DNA from: Guptibacillus spartinae
Lineage (GTDB): Bacteria > Bacillota > Bacilli > Bacillales > Guptibacillaceae
Direction of reading: 5' to 3'
NCBI RefSeq assembly: GCF_028610625.1
Contig: NZ_JAQQWU010000002.1
Span: 434,001 to 498,000, forward strand
Length of the DNA stretch: 64,000 nt
Notes under the pieces: model-generated
Told to the model about the DNA's origin: nothing
Database searches by the model: none
What the model saw: only the letters and a program-made list of their open reading frames with translations
Part shown: positions 28,183 to 36,665 of the stretch, in pieces
How the letters are laid out: each line of letters starts with the position of its first letter
Position numbering within the stretch: the first letter of the stretch is position 1
Program-made: the position numbers and the translations under genes

Positions 28183-28494
28183 ATGCCTATCTTTGTTATC
28201 TTAATAGTCTTTTCCATTGTTTTCTACTTATTTTATCGAGTGAAAGCTGTTCGCCATAATGGTGTAGCAACAACTCAATGGCTTCATTCAAAAGCCAGCA
28301 TTGCACTAGGACTTTTTCTAATCTTTTTTGCGATCAATTCACTTACCGTTACATTATCAACAGTTACGTTTATTGTCGCTGCGGTTTTTCTATTACTTGG
28401 ACTTGTTAACGTGGTGGTCGGCTACAAAAAATACCGTCATTACCTTCCTTTTGCCATTGAAGAGGCAAATATGATGAAACGAAACACCTTATGA
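28183..28494 (+). CDS. ytpI: YtpI family membrane protein
   Basis: 103 residues with three hydrophobic segments (about 2-20, 38-58, 64-84) and a short cytosolic tail. It matches YtpI in size and in position between nrnA and ytoI. No function is known for the family. The ATG follows TATGGAGGAAAGCTGCT, a good ribosome site. A bidirectional terminator follows within 10 bases of the stop. Confidence 0.8.
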   Translation: MPIFVILIVFSIVFYLFYRVKAVRHNGVATTQWLHSKASIALGLFLIFFAINSLTVTLSTVTFIVAAVFLLLGLVNVVVGYKKYRHYLPFAIEEANMMKRNTL

Positions 28495-28500
28495 ATAATG

Positions 28501-28527
28501 AAACCGCCACTTCACTGGCGGTTTTCT
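28501..28527. terminator. Bidirectional terminator, ytpI / ytoI
   Basis: AAACCGCCA pairs with TGGCGGTTT around a 6-base loop, followed by TCTTC on the plus strand and CATTATT on the minus strand. It sits exactly between the convergent stops. Confidence 0.75.
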
Positions 28528-29838
28528 TCATCGATCAATAAGTTGAGCCATCATAAGTGCTTTTCCCACAACTGAGCCATCATGATAGATTTCCACATCT
28601 ACTTTACCGAATTTCCGCGAAACTTCAAGTACTTTTGGAACGATTTCAATGGTATGGTCGATTTGAACCGGTTTTATAAAGTAAAGCGTAATGTTTTCGA
28701 CGACTAAATCACCTTTTTTGTATTTCTTCAATACTCTGCTACCCGCCTCGGTCACTAAGGTTGTCACTACCCCATAAGATAACGTCCCGAGGAGACTCGT
28801 CATTTGTGGTGTTATTTCACAGCTGTATCGACTTTCTGAACTCGTTGAGACATCTTTAATCTGACTCGTAATCAGGTCATCAAACGTTTCACCGATTTGA
28901 GGCTGCTGTTGAATCATTTGGAGCGCTTTTAAAACGTCTTGTCTACTAATAATCCCAATTAGACGATGGTACTGGTCGAGAACCGGTAACATCTCAATCC
29001 CTTCCCAGATCATCGTATGAGCCGCAGAAGCAACTGATGTTTGTTCATTTACGGTTAAAGGATGCTTCGTCATTACTTTTGATATCGGCGTTTCATGGCG
29101 CTCCCCAAGGATATCTTTTGAAGTAACGATTCCCTGCACTTTCATATTAGGATCGACAACTGGATAGCGACTATGAAGCGTTGTTTCATTTAATTCGTGC
29201 CAGCGACCTACGGATTCTGTCGTTACGAGAAAGCTTGTTTTCGTTAGAGGGGTTAAAATATCACTGACTAAAGCAATTTCTTTTTTTATCAATCGATCAT
29301 AGATTGCTCGATTAATCATTGTTGCCACCGTAAACGAATCGTAGGTGGTAGAGATAATCGGTAAATCGTAGGCGTCTGCCATTCTTTTCACGTCATCCTG
29401 CGCGTCGAACCCTCCTGTAATGAGAACAGCAGCTCCAGCCTCAAGGGCGATTTTGTGAACATTGTCCCGATTACCAACAATCAGTAAACTCCCTGGATCT
29501 ACGTAACGCATCATTGCTTCTAGCTTCATCGCCCCTATTACAAATTTATGAAGGGTTTTATGTAGTCCGTTCCTCCCTCCAAGCACTTGTCCATCCACGA
29601 CATTGACCACTTCTGCGTAAGTGAGTTTTTCAATGTTTTCTTTTTCTTTTTTTGTAATTCGAATTGTCCCTACACGTTCAATAGTACTAACTGTTCCTTT
29701 ATTCTCGGCATCCTTAATCGCTCGATAGGCTGTTCCTTCGCTCACTTTCAGCTCTCTTGCAATTTGACGCACAGATATCTTACTACCAACTTCTAACGTC
29801 TCAATGTATTCGAGAATCTGTTCATGTTTCGTTGTCAA
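28528..29838 (-). CDS. ytoI: YtoI: HTH, DRTGG, CBS pair and hotdog domains
   Basis: 436 residues in four parts: a winged helix at 1-62 (KISVRQIARELKVSEGTAYRAI), a DRTGG domain at about 70-180 (VVNVVDGQVLGG, DPGSLLIVGNRD), a CBS pair at about 190-310 (TPISKVMTKHPLTV, RLIGIISRQDVLKAL) and a hotdog thioesterase-like domain at about 330-436. The CBS pair should bind an adenine nucleotide; the hotdog part an acyl thioester. The mix suggests a ligand-sensing regulator, but no target is known. The start is TTG at 29838. Synteny with B. subtilis YtoI is good. Confidence 0.9.
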   Translation of the reverse strand: MTTKHEQILEYIETLEVGSKISVRQIARELKVSEGTAYRAIKDAENKGTVSTIERVGTIRITKKEKENIEKLTYAEVVNVVDGQVLGGRNGLHKTLHKFVIGAMKLEAMMRYVDPGSLLIVGNRDNVHKIALEAGAAVLITGGFDAQDDVKRMADAYDLPIISTTYDSFTVATMINRAIYDRLIKKEIALVSDILTPLTKTSFLVTTESVGRWHELNETTLHSRYPVVDPNMKVQGIVTSKDILGERHETPISKVMTKHPLTVNEQTSVASAAHTMIWEGIEMLPVLDQYHRLIGIISRQDVLKALQMIQQQPQIGETFDDLITSQIKDVSTSSESRYSCEITPQMTSLLGTLSYGVVTTLVTEAGSRVLKKYKKGDLVVENITLYFIKPVQIDHTIEIVPKVLEVSRKFGKVDVEIYHDGSVVGKALMMAQLIDR

Positions 29839-29945
29839 TTTCTTTCACCATACTTTCTCCGTTCACATCTGTATCAGTAGATAAACTACTTCTGTTATAG
29901 TGGTGTTTGAATTGACTTCATTATACATAACTCAGCCCTATAACT

Positions 29946-30182
29946 TCAACGACTGTATTGTTTTTTTCGTGATTCGACTTGCAAATCCTCTTCTGGCACG
30001 TGCCTGATTTCTCTTTTTCCAAAAAACAGTCCTGCCAAATTCCCGCCAAGAGCCATTACGGCAAAGAGAAGCCATAGACTAAAAAAAGCACCTTCAAGTG
30101 TTAAGTCAATTTGAAAACGTGGAATCGCATCATACATTAAAAAAAGGATACACAGCACAGATAGAAACAATCGTTGTTTCAC
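29946..30182 (-). CDS. Small two-helix membrane protein, hypothetical
   Basis: 78 residues with helices at about 4-21 and 33-55 (LWLLFAVMALGGNLAGLFFG) and a charged cytosolic tail. No family recognised. The start is GTG at 30182, six bases after GGGGGGATT. It lies 107 bases upstream of ytoI in the same direction and may share a transcript with it. Confidence 0.6.
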   Translation of the reverse strand: MKQRLFLSVLCILFLMYDAIPRFQIDLTLEGAFFSLWLLFAVMALGGNLAGLFFGKREIRHVPEEDLQVESRKKQYSR

Positions 30183-30248
30183 ACCAATCCCCCCTTATTG
30201 TCTTTCTAAAAGGGTATGATTGAAACAGCTAATTTAATACGCTTATCC

Positions 30249-30282
30249 AACACAAAAACCGATGCTGAGCATCGGTTTTTTG
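30249..30282. terminator. Bidirectional terminator after ytkL
   Basis: AAAAACCGATGCT (30254-30266) pairs with AGCATCGGTTTTT (30268-30280) about a single central G, so the real loop opens inside the stem. T-rich exits on both strands; it lies 7 bases past the ytkL stop. Confidence 0.82.
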
Positions 30283-30287
30283 TTGGG

Positions 30288-30965
30288 TTATAATTCTATT
30301 GATCCGCCTGATTGCAGAACCTTACCCTCCCCTTCAAGACTGTCAACAAATGCCTGACCATCCTGTTCAATAAGTGGAAACGTATTATAATGAATTGGTA
30401 CTGTAACATTAGCTTTGATCCATTTGGCTGCAATAGCCGCATCCTCTGGTCCCATTGTGAAATTATCACCAATTGGTAAGAATGCGAGATCGATTGACTT
30501 ATCGGATAATAGTTTCATATCTGAAAATAGTCCAGTGTCACCAGCATGATAAATTGTCTTGCCTTCTACACTTAAAAGAATTCCCGATGGCATACCGGTG
30601 TAGATGATTTGCTGATTTTCTTCCTCTGTATAGCTCGAACCGTGGAATGCCTGTGTTAGCTTAACATGTCCAAATTCAAATTGATGCCCTCCACCAATAG
30701 CCATTGGATGAGCATTGACACCTTTAAATTCAAGGTATGTAGCCAGTTCAAATGGAGCCACGACTAAAGCGTTATTTCGTTTGGCAATATCGACTGTATC
30801 TCCGACGTGATCATTGTGTCCATGAGTAAGCAAGATAACGTCGCACGTCACTTCATTAGCGTCTAGCTTGCATTGACCATTTCCTGAAATAAAAGGATCA
30901 ATTAAAATTTTAGCTTTATCCGTGACAACTTCAACAACTGAATGACCATGAAATGTAACATTCAT
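30288..30965 (-). CDS. ytkL: UPF0173 metal-dependent hydrolase YtkL
   Basis: 225 residues with a metallo-beta-lactamase fold: [10 protein letters not shown] near 56-65 is the HxHxDH metal motif, AFHGSSY near 119 and [12 protein letters not shown] near 145 supply further ligands, and PIHYNTFP near 196 the last His. Substrate unknown for the family, often annotated as a general metal-dependent hydrolase. The ATG follows AAAGGAGCGATAGTGA. It is a single-gene unit closed by its own terminator; position fits B. subtilis ytkL. Confidence 0.92.
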   Translation of the reverse strand: MNVTFHGHSVVEVVTDKAKILIDPFISGNGQCKLDANEVTCDVILLTHGHNDHVGDTVDIAKRNNALVVAPFELATYLEFKGVNAHPMAIGGGHQFEFGHVKLTQAFHGSSYTEEENQQIIYTGMPSGILLSVEGKTIYHAGDTGLFSDMKLLSDKSIDLAFLPIGDNFTMGPEDAAIAAKWIKANVTVPIHYNTFPLIEQDGQAFVDSLEGEGKVLQSGGSIEL

Positions 30966-31066
30966 TCACTATCGCTCCTTTAGCATTTGAAATGTCTATC
31001 CTCTCCCGAGAATTTTACAAAAAGGTTTACTTTAGTTAATCAGTTCCCTTTACAACATGATCTAAA

Positions 31067-32611
31067 CTAATAATACAACCATGCCCTCTCATATTTTTCA
31101 ATCAAATGAGGCTGAATGAGCGTGTTCGGTTCAAACCGAACCGTCTTACCTTCCCTTATCATCTGTTGATCTTCATCTTTTCCAAATACAGTAAGAGAGG
31201 GGATCATGTCACTGGATAGATAATCCGTTTGAACAGAGATTGTTAGCTCTGCTTGATCTACAGGCTCTCTCGTCCCCATGACAAATCCCCAGTTACCAAA
31301 ACTCGGAATGTCGACATGGTAATTCGAAGTGACTAGACCAGTCTCTTCAATCGTTCGGGCAATTGTCCAGTATGCTTCTCTTGCAAACAACGGACTTGTT
31401 GCTTGAACCATTAACGCCCCATTCAATTCTAAATGATTTCGTAGTAACGAATAGAACTCCCACGTATATAGCTTGTTTAACGATTCATTATTTGGATCAG
31501 GAAGATCAGCAATAATGACATCAAATGCTTTTTCCTCTTTTTTGATATATTGAAAAGCATCTTCGTTCCGAACGTGAACACGTTTATCCTCAAGTGAATG
31601 CTCGTTTAGATCAGTTAATAAGTGATGTTCGCTAGCGAGTTTCACCATTTCAGGATCTAAATCCACTACAGTGATGGATTTTACGCTATCATATTTTAAA
31701 AGCTCTCGAACCGCAAGTCCATCTCCGCCCCCAAGCAATAGAACATTTTCCGCATTTTTCACAGTCGACATCGGTATATGAACTAATGTTTCGTGATAGC
31801 GATGTTCATCACTTGAGCTAAACTGAAGCTGTCCATTTAAGTAGAGTCTAAGATCTCCCTGTTCCCTCGTTAAAGTGATCTTTTGATAAGAAGTTTCCTC
31901 AGAGAAAATAATGGGATCGTTATAAAGGCGCTGTTCAAAGGAGAAAGCCATTTCTTCACCAAAAATAGCACCTGCAATCATAAGTAAAAATAAAAGAAAA
32001 GAAACCATCGTATAAATGATAGGGTAAACCATCTCTTTCCTAAATGAATATACCATCCAAAGTGCAACGAGTATGTTTACGATAGCGACTAGAAAGGCTG
32101 ATTTGACTAACCCGAATTCCGGTCGTAAGAAAAAGGCGAATAACAAACCTCCTACCAGCCCTCCAGCGTAATCAGAGAAAAGTACTCTTGCTGTGCTTTT
32201 GTTCATTTCCACACCAATTTCGTTCGCTTTTCGAATCAATATTGGTAATTCTAGGCCCGTTAATCCACCAATCATAAGAATGATCGAATAAAGTACGATT
32301 GCAGTTGCTTCTTCTCCTGCAACAGCCATAATTCCAAACACTGTGAAACTAGAAAACCCACCTATTAACCCAATAAGAAGTTCAATTGTAATAAATCTTG
32401 TAATTAAGTTTTTGACCACTTTTTCACTCAGGGAGGCACCGATCCCCATTCCAGTTAGAAATAGAGAGATGGTTAACGTATATTGCTTAACCCCATCACC
32501 TAGTATGTAAGAACCTAATGCGCCAAACAGCACTTCAAATATAATACCGCAGATTGATACAATTCCTGAAGCCCAGTACAATTGACTGCTTTTACTAAAC
32601 GTCCTGCTCAT
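31067..32611 (-). CDS. Membrane-anchored polyamine aminopropyltransferase (SpeE-like)
   Basis: 514 residues. The N-terminal half (to about 215) has about seven transmembrane helices. The C-terminal half is a spermidine-synthase domain: DPIIFSEETSYQKI, LYLNGQLQFSSSDEHRYHE (gate region), LLLGGGDGLAVREL (aminopropyl-donor loop, near 294-307), VVDLDPEM, and ADLPDPN (near 368-374), where the first Asp equals the catalytic Asp of SpeE. The start ATG at 32611 follows AAGGTGAAAGTC; a GTG three codons earlier lacks a ribosome site. It is last in the six-gene PspA operon. Polyamine synthesis at the membrane is the likely role; the true acceptor is unknown. Confidence 0.88.
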   Translation of the reverse strand: MSRTFSKSSQLYWASGIVSICGIIFEVLFGALGSYILGDGVKQYTLTISLFLTGMGIGASLSEKVVKNLITRFITIELLIGLIGGFSSFTVFGIMAVAGEEATAIVLYSIILMIGGLTGLELPILIRKANEIGVEMNKSTARVLFSDYAGGLVGGLLFAFFLRPEFGLVKSAFLVAIVNILVALWMVYSFRKEMVYPIIYTMVSFLLFLLMIAGAIFGEEMAFSFEQRLYNDPIIFSEETSYQKITLTREQGDLRLYLNGQLQFSSSDEHRYHETLVHIPMSTVKNAENVLLLGGGDGLAVRELLKYDSVKSITVVDLDPEMVKLASEHHLLTDLNEHSLEDKRVHVRNEDAFQYIKKEEKAFDVIIADLPDPNNESLNKLYTWEFYSLLRNHLELNGALMVQATSPLFAREAYWTIARTIEETGLVTSNYHVDIPSFGNWGFVMGTREPVDQAELTISVQTDYLSSDMIPSLTVFGKDEDQQMIREGKTVRFEPNTLIQPHLIEKYERAWLYY

Positions 32612-32641
32612 GACTTTCACCTTCAGCTGTTCATTTCTTTT

Positions 32642-33037
32642 TTACGTAATTGATGCCCCAATTACTAGTCCTAAACCAATTGAAACACACATGGAGAGGA
32701 CACCTACTGATACAACACCTTCACTAAGCTTCTGCTCCACAGAGAAGCGCCTTGTAAGAAAGTCAAAAATATAATATGCCACCAGTTGCAGCACAACACC
32801 ATAAGCTCCCCAAATAACGGTATCAATTACGTCTGCACTATGGTAAATAGCAAACGCCAATATAAGGCAGATCCCAATGATTTTACCACCGATCGAAAGT
32901 GCTACTGCTGTATTTCCATGCTCAACCTGTTCCCAATCTTTGTATTTCGTCGTAATGAATTCAAAAATAATTAACCCTACTGCTACAACCACAATTGCTG
33001 CAATAAAGTAAACAAAAGTTAATAAAAACGGTCCCAT
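32642..33037 (-). CDS. DUF350 family membrane protein
   Basis: 131 residues with four transmembrane helices (about 4-26, 47-66, 73-93, 108-130), the pattern of DUF350/YjfL proteins. HGNTAVALSIGGKIIGICL (about 38-56) is the family signature. ATG 33037 is chosen because AGGAGGGTTACT precedes it; the longer in-frame start would overlap the upstream lipoprotein gene and read a non-membrane stretch. In E. coli a DUF350 protein (YjfL) is also encoded beside a PspA homologue (YjfJ), so the association recurs. Molecular function unknown. Confidence 0.85.
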   Translation of the reverse strand: MGPFLLTFVYFIAAIVVVAVGLIIFEFITTKYKDWEQVEHGNTAVALSIGGKIIGICLILAFAIYHSADVIDTVIWGAYGVVLQLVAYYIFDFLTRRFSVEQKLSEGVVSVGVLSMCVSIGLGLVIGASIT

Positions 33038-33053
33038 AGTAACCCTCCTACAT

Positions 33054-33614
33054 TTATTTTCCTGTTCCTGGCCCGCCACCGCGACTCGATCCTCTAAAAG
33101 ATGGGATTGTGGTTGGTCCTTTATAGGAACCTCCAGTAGACCCATATCCTCCATAACAATTCCCAGTGGCATTTAAACAGCGGTTTTTCTGTTTCTTCCC
33201 CCAATCATCTACATCAAGAATTTCATCTAGAATATAATAAGCTAGCAATCCATCAAAGAAGCTAGGGCGATAGTTATCGCGCACAAACCCAACTGTAGCG
33301 ACTTCAACAAGTGTCTTTGATTCATCATTACGATCTTCTAACGTAACGATATAGTCATCATAAACGAGTATTTGCTTACCGTCTTTTAATTCACTGACTT
33401 CATTCGGCTTTATTTGCTCCTTTAAGTAAGAGGCGACAGAAGGAATATCTTCTTCAGCACTGTAGACCTTTGAGACATCGCTTGAATCAACGCTACTCTC
33501 TACAACATCTTCAAGTTGATAACGGTCTTCGACAATTTCTTGAATATCCTTCGTAATTCCACATGCCGATAAGAGCAGAATGAATGCTGCCAGTAACCCT
33601 GTGAGCCCTTTCAT
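33054..33614 (-). CDS. DUF4247-like lipoprotein with Gly/Ser-rich tail
   Basis: 186 residues. A lipoprotein signal ends in LLLSAC, so Cys18 should be lipidated and the protein anchored outside the membrane. The middle (about 30-135) is acidic and mixed alpha/beta with LVYDDYIVTLEDRND. After a DDWGKKQKNRC segment the tail is low-complexity Gly, Ser and Tyr with Cys145 and Cys152 close together, which could form a disulphide. It lies in the PspA operon, 26 bases after pspA and 16 before the DUF350 gene. The DUF4247 assignment is from memory of the neighbourhood and pattern. Confidence 0.75.
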   Translation of the reverse strand: MKGLTGLLAAFILLLSACGITKDIQEIVEDRYQLEDVVESSVDSSDVSKVYSAEEDIPSVASYLKEQIKPNEVSELKDGKQILVYDDYIVTLEDRNDESKTLVEVATVGFVRDNYRPSFFDGLLAYYILDEILDVDDWGKKQKNRCLNATGNCYGGYGSTGGSYKGPTTIPSFRGSSRGGGPGTGK

Positions 33615-33640
33615 TCTTCCACCCCATTTAAGGGGAAAGT

Positions 33641-34312
33641 TTATTCTTTCCCCATTTTTTTCTTAAGTTCTGCTAATTCATCATCAATGTCGTCATTTTT
33701 GTCCAATGCATCTAACTCATCATCAAGAGAACGATTTTTAGAACGCATATCCTCACTTGTTTCAGCTTCTGCCTCATATTGAAGTACTTTTTCTTCCATT
33801 CGTTCAAATCCACGTCTCGAGTCATCCCCGCCAATATCAGACATCGCACGATTCATTTTCGTTTTTGTTTTTGCAGATTCCGCTCGAGCTTTTAGGCTAT
33901 CTTTTTTCAGTTGCATTTGACGGTATTCTTCTTTCATCTCATCTAACTTTGAACGAAGAGAATCTGCATCTGTCTTCGCCCGTTCATAAGAGGTTTTTAG
34001 TGTTTCTGCTTTTGCTTCGTGATCTTTCTTATCCTGAAGCGCTCTTCTAGCTAATTCATCATTGTCAGATTCCAAAGCTTTCATCGCTTGATCCTGGCGC
34101 TTTGAAACCATTGCGTTCGCATCGTCCCATTTCTTTTTCAACATTTTTTCATTCGAAATTTGTTTTGCTACCGCTGTTTCTGCTTCACGGATGTCCGCTT
34201 CCATATCTCTCATAAACTGTTCTAGCATCTTAACCGGATCTTCCGCCTTATCAAGTGCCGCGTTTAACTCAGAAGACATAATTGTTTTAACTCGTTTAAA
34301 CATATTAAACAT
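33641..34312 (-). CDS. pspA: PspA/IM30 family protein
   Basis: 223 residues, almost wholly alpha-helical and charged. It starts with the amphipathic membrane-binding helix MFNMFKRVKTIMSSELNAAL and continues with AEDPVKMLEQFMRDMEADI, the hallmark of PspA/Vipp1/IM30 proteins, followed by long coiled coils to about residue 150 and an acidic tail. Such proteins assemble on stressed membranes and limit proton leakage. The gene is third in a six-gene operon with lipoprotein, DUF350 and aminopropyltransferase genes. It is probably distinct from the SigW-controlled pspA operon of B. subtilis; I found no SigW promoter for this one. Confidence 0.92.
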   Translation of the reverse strand: MFNMFKRVKTIMSSELNAALDKAEDPVKMLEQFMRDMEADIREAETAVAKQISNEKMLKKKWDDANAMVSKRQDQAMKALESDNDELARRALQDKKDHEAKAETLKTSYERAKTDADSLRSKLDEMKEEYRQMQLKKDSLKARAESAKTKTKMNRAMSDIGGDDSRRGFERMEEKVLQYEAEAETSEDMRSKNRSLDDELDALDKNDDIDDELAELKKKMGKE

Positions 34313-34326
34313 TTACGATCATCCTC

Positions 34327-34833
34327 TCATTTGCTTCCTGCAAGAATTTTAATTTCATACTCTTCAATTGCATATCCTTTGCTCACTTCAACTTCTGAAC
34401 CCCAAATTTCAATGGATAGAAAACTTGTTTCATCTTCATTTGAGAAATCGTGGTATTCGACTTCCTGCCCGTTTACATTACTTCCCCGTCCCACGCCAGT
34501 CACCTTGGCAATACCGTGTTCCTCTCTGTAATACGTAATGGAGTCAATGCTTATCTCTTTCTGAATTGGTTTTGAAATTTTTTCTTTAAGATTACGATAA
34601 ATGCCTAGCTCAAGCTCATCATCCATTTCGGCACTCAACCAAATAGATGATGACCCCGATTTCAGCTGGTATGCGTACCATTTATACCCTTTATTCTGAT
34701 ACGTAAGCGTTCCGACAACTTCATAATCCTCAAGGTCATAAGTGACAATATCACCAACCTGAATTGAAAATACCGTCCTTTCTTTAATCGGTTCTTCTTC
34801 CTTCTTCCCAAAGATCTTTGATAAAAAACTCAT
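34327..34833 (-). CDS. DUF4178-like protein
   Basis: 168 residues, soluble. Begins MSFLSKIFGKKEEE, then a beta-rich core with FSIQVGDIVTYDLEDYEVVG, YQNKGYKWYAYQL and YHDFSNEDETSFLSIEIWG, the spacing expected of DUF4178 (related to the YjfK-type partners of PspA). The ATG at 34833 is seven bases after GGAGG; an upstream ATG at 34848 is too close to any ribosome site. It ends 14 bases before pspA, so the two are co-translated. Function unknown; the short basic N-terminus may touch membrane or PspA. Confidence 0.78.
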   Translation of the reverse strand: MSFLSKIFGKKEEEPIKERTVFSIQVGDIVTYDLEDYEVVGTLTYQNKGYKWYAYQLKSGSSSIWLSAEMDDELELGIYRNLKEKISKPIQKEISIDSITYYREEHGIAKVTGVGRGSNVNGQEVEYHDFSNEDETSFLSIEIWGSEVEVSKGYAIEEYEIKILAGSK

Positions 34834-34888
34834 CTCCTCGCCTCCCATCCTTCTACTTTTATACGAATGACATCTATAAATGTTCCCA

Positions 34889-35353
34889 TTATTTATTCTG
34901 CTTTCGATGTGAAACCATTCCCTCTTGCTCGGTATAATAGAACTCCAATGGGGGGCGTTCCGTTAAAAGAGCTTTCTTTTCCAACTTAAAGAAGCTAATT
35001 TTCTGAAACGGATCTCCTTCAATAATCGGAACTTCCTTCTCAGAATGAATATAGGCATCTACCGCTCTCTGTACCTTATCAATCCAATATGGAATATGAC
35101 GATGTTCTTCTTCAAAAAGCTCGAATGTCTCTTTTGACATGTAAAATGCTTTTGATGGAATCCCGCCAAGATGTGTAACGAGAAGAGAAGTATCAAGTTC
35201 ATTGTTATCCTTCACAAGAACTTTTAACGAGATACCATCTCGCTTCTGTTCTGAGAAAGTACCGACTGCCTGTCGTATTTCATGAAGAGTTGCCTCGATG
35301 ATTGTTGGCAGTTCTTCCTTATGTTGGTCATTCTTTTTTCTCCAAAAGGCCAT
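34889..35353 (-). CDS. DUF3939-like hypothetical protein, first gene of the PspA operon
   Basis: 154 residues, cytosolic, with a charged start (MAFWRKKNDQHKEE) and LKVLVKDNNELDTSLLVTHL, PYWIDKVQRAVDAYI and FKLEKKALLTERPPLEFYY as its most ordered parts. I assign DUF3939 only by resemblance and by its place before DUF4178 and pspA. ATG 35353 follows GGGAGGTGAAAAC; the longer in-frame start has no ribosome site. It opens the operon, just after the ald terminator, and the promoter must lie in the 67 bases between them. Confidence 0.6.
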   Translation of the reverse strand: MAFWRKKNDQHKEELPTIIEATLHEIRQAVGTFSEQKRDGISLKVLVKDNNELDTSLLVTHLGGIPSKAFYMSKETFELFEEEHRHIPYWIDKVQRAVDAYIHSEKEVPIIEGDPFQKISFFKLEKKALLTERPPLEFYYTEQEGMVSHRKQNK

Positions 35354-35419
35354 GTTTTCACCTCCCAACTCTAATGTTCCGTACTCAATAAAGAAAATCC
35401 TCTCATGCAAGGATATTTT

Positions 35420-35450
35420 AAAAAAAATAAAGCAGCTACTGCTGCTTTAT
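35420..35450 (-). terminator. Intrinsic terminator of ald
   Basis: ATAAAGCAGC (35428-35437) pairs with GCTGCTTTAT (35441-35450) around three bases, then eight T on the minus strand. It insulates ald from the PspA operon downstream. Confidence 0.87.
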
Positions 35451-35456
35451 ACACTT

Positions 35457-36575
35457 TTACTTTTCAAGGAGTGAGCGTGCGCTCTTATAATGAAGCTGAT
35501 GAGCTTCAGCTACAGCTTCGTATGTGACAAACCCATCCATTGTATTGATTCCTTTTAACAATGGGTCATTTTCAAGACAAGCTTTTTTGTATCCTTTATT
35601 CGCTAACTGTACCGCATAAGGTACAGTGACATTTGTTAAGGCAATTGTGGAAGTACGTGGAACAGCCCCAGGCATATTCGCAACCGCGTAATGAACGACC
35701 CCGTGCTTCGTATAAGTAGGGTTGTCATGAGTAGTAATACGATCCGTGGTTTCGAAAATCCCCCCCTGATCAATCGCAACATCAACAATAACCGAACCTG
35801 GCTTCATTTGCTTAATCATCTCTTCCGTCACTAGTTTTGGTGCTTTTGCTCCCGGAATAAGAACGGCGCCAATAACGAGATCCGATTCTTTTACTGCTTC
35901 TGTTATATTCAGAGGATTGGACATCATCGTATTAATTTCAGTTCCAAAAATATCATCAAGCTGACGCATTCTTTCTGGACTTAAATCCATAATGGTGACA
36001 TCTGCTCCAAGCCCCATTGCTATTTTGGCAGCATTCGTCCCAACAACACCACCACCTATGACGGTAACCTTCCCTCTCTTTACGCCAGGCACACCTCCAA
36101 GAAGAATACCGAGCCCTCCTTTGGGTTTTTCAAGGAACTGAGCACCGATCTGTGCGGACATGCGGCCGGCTACTTCACTCATAGGTGTTAAAAGAGGTAA
36201 TGAGCCATTTGGAAGCTGAACCGTTTCATAAGCAATGCCAATCACTTTTTTTTCAACAAGCGCCCGTGTTAGCTCTGATTCAGCAGCTAGATGGAGATAT
36301 GTAAATAAAATAAGGCCCTCACGGAAGTATTCATACTCCTCAGGAAGTGGCTCCTTCACTTTCATAACCATTTCTTTCGACCACGCTTCAGCCGCCGTCT
36401 CAACAAGATGAGCCCCTGCCTCTATGTACTGGTCATCCTCAAACCCTGATCCAATTCCAGCTCCTTTTTCAATATAAACTTCATGACCAAAGCGCGTTAA
36501 ATTTAGTACTCCAGCAGGCGTCATTGCTACTCGGTTTTCATTATTTTTCACTTCAATAGGAATGCCAATATGCAT
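35457..36575 (-). CDS. ald: Alanine dehydrogenase
   Basis: 372 residues; NAD-dependent interconversion of L-alanine and pyruvate, used for alanine catabolism and needed for normal sporulation in B. subtilis. [20 protein letters not shown] opens the protein (Arg and Lys of the substrate pocket), [11 protein letters not shown] near 70 has the catalytic Lys, LHLAAE near 94 the catalytic His, and [15 protein letters not shown] near 172 is the Rossmann motif. The ATG follows AAGGGGGAGTATGC. It is a single-gene unit. Confidence 0.96.
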   Translation of the reverse strand: MHIGIPIEVKNNENRVAMTPAGVLNLTRFGHEVYIEKGAGIGSGFEDDQYIEAGAHLVETAAEAWSKEMVMKVKEPLPEEYEYFREGLILFTYLHLAAESELTRALVEKKVIGIAYETVQLPNGSLPLLTPMSEVAGRMSAQIGAQFLEKPKGGLGILLGGVPGVKRGKVTVIGGGVVGTNAAKIAMGLGADVTIMDLSPERMRQLDDIFGTEINTMMSNPLNITEAVKESDLVIGAVLIPGAKAPKLVTEEMIKQMKPGSVIVDVAIDQGGIFETTDRITTHDNPTYTKHGVVHYAVANMPGAVPRTSTIALTNVTVPYAVQLANKGYKKACLENDPLLKGINTMDGFVTYEAVAEAHQLHYKSARSLLEK

Positions 36576-36665
36576 GCATACTCCCCCTTAATTTCTAGTT
36601 CGCTTAAAACATGAATACGCTAAGTTGATTCATTAAAATAGAAGCCAAGAATATTTCCAGAATCT

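Noticed and set aside
33038-33172. 45-residue N-terminal extension of the DUF350 gene
   Set aside because: It overlaps the upstream lipoprotein gene, is not hydrophobic, and a strong ribosome site precedes the inner ATG at 33037.
35354-35419. SigW promoter for the PspA operon
   Set aside because: No TGAAAC-16/17-CGTA pair on the minus strand in the short gap; the promoter remains unidentified.
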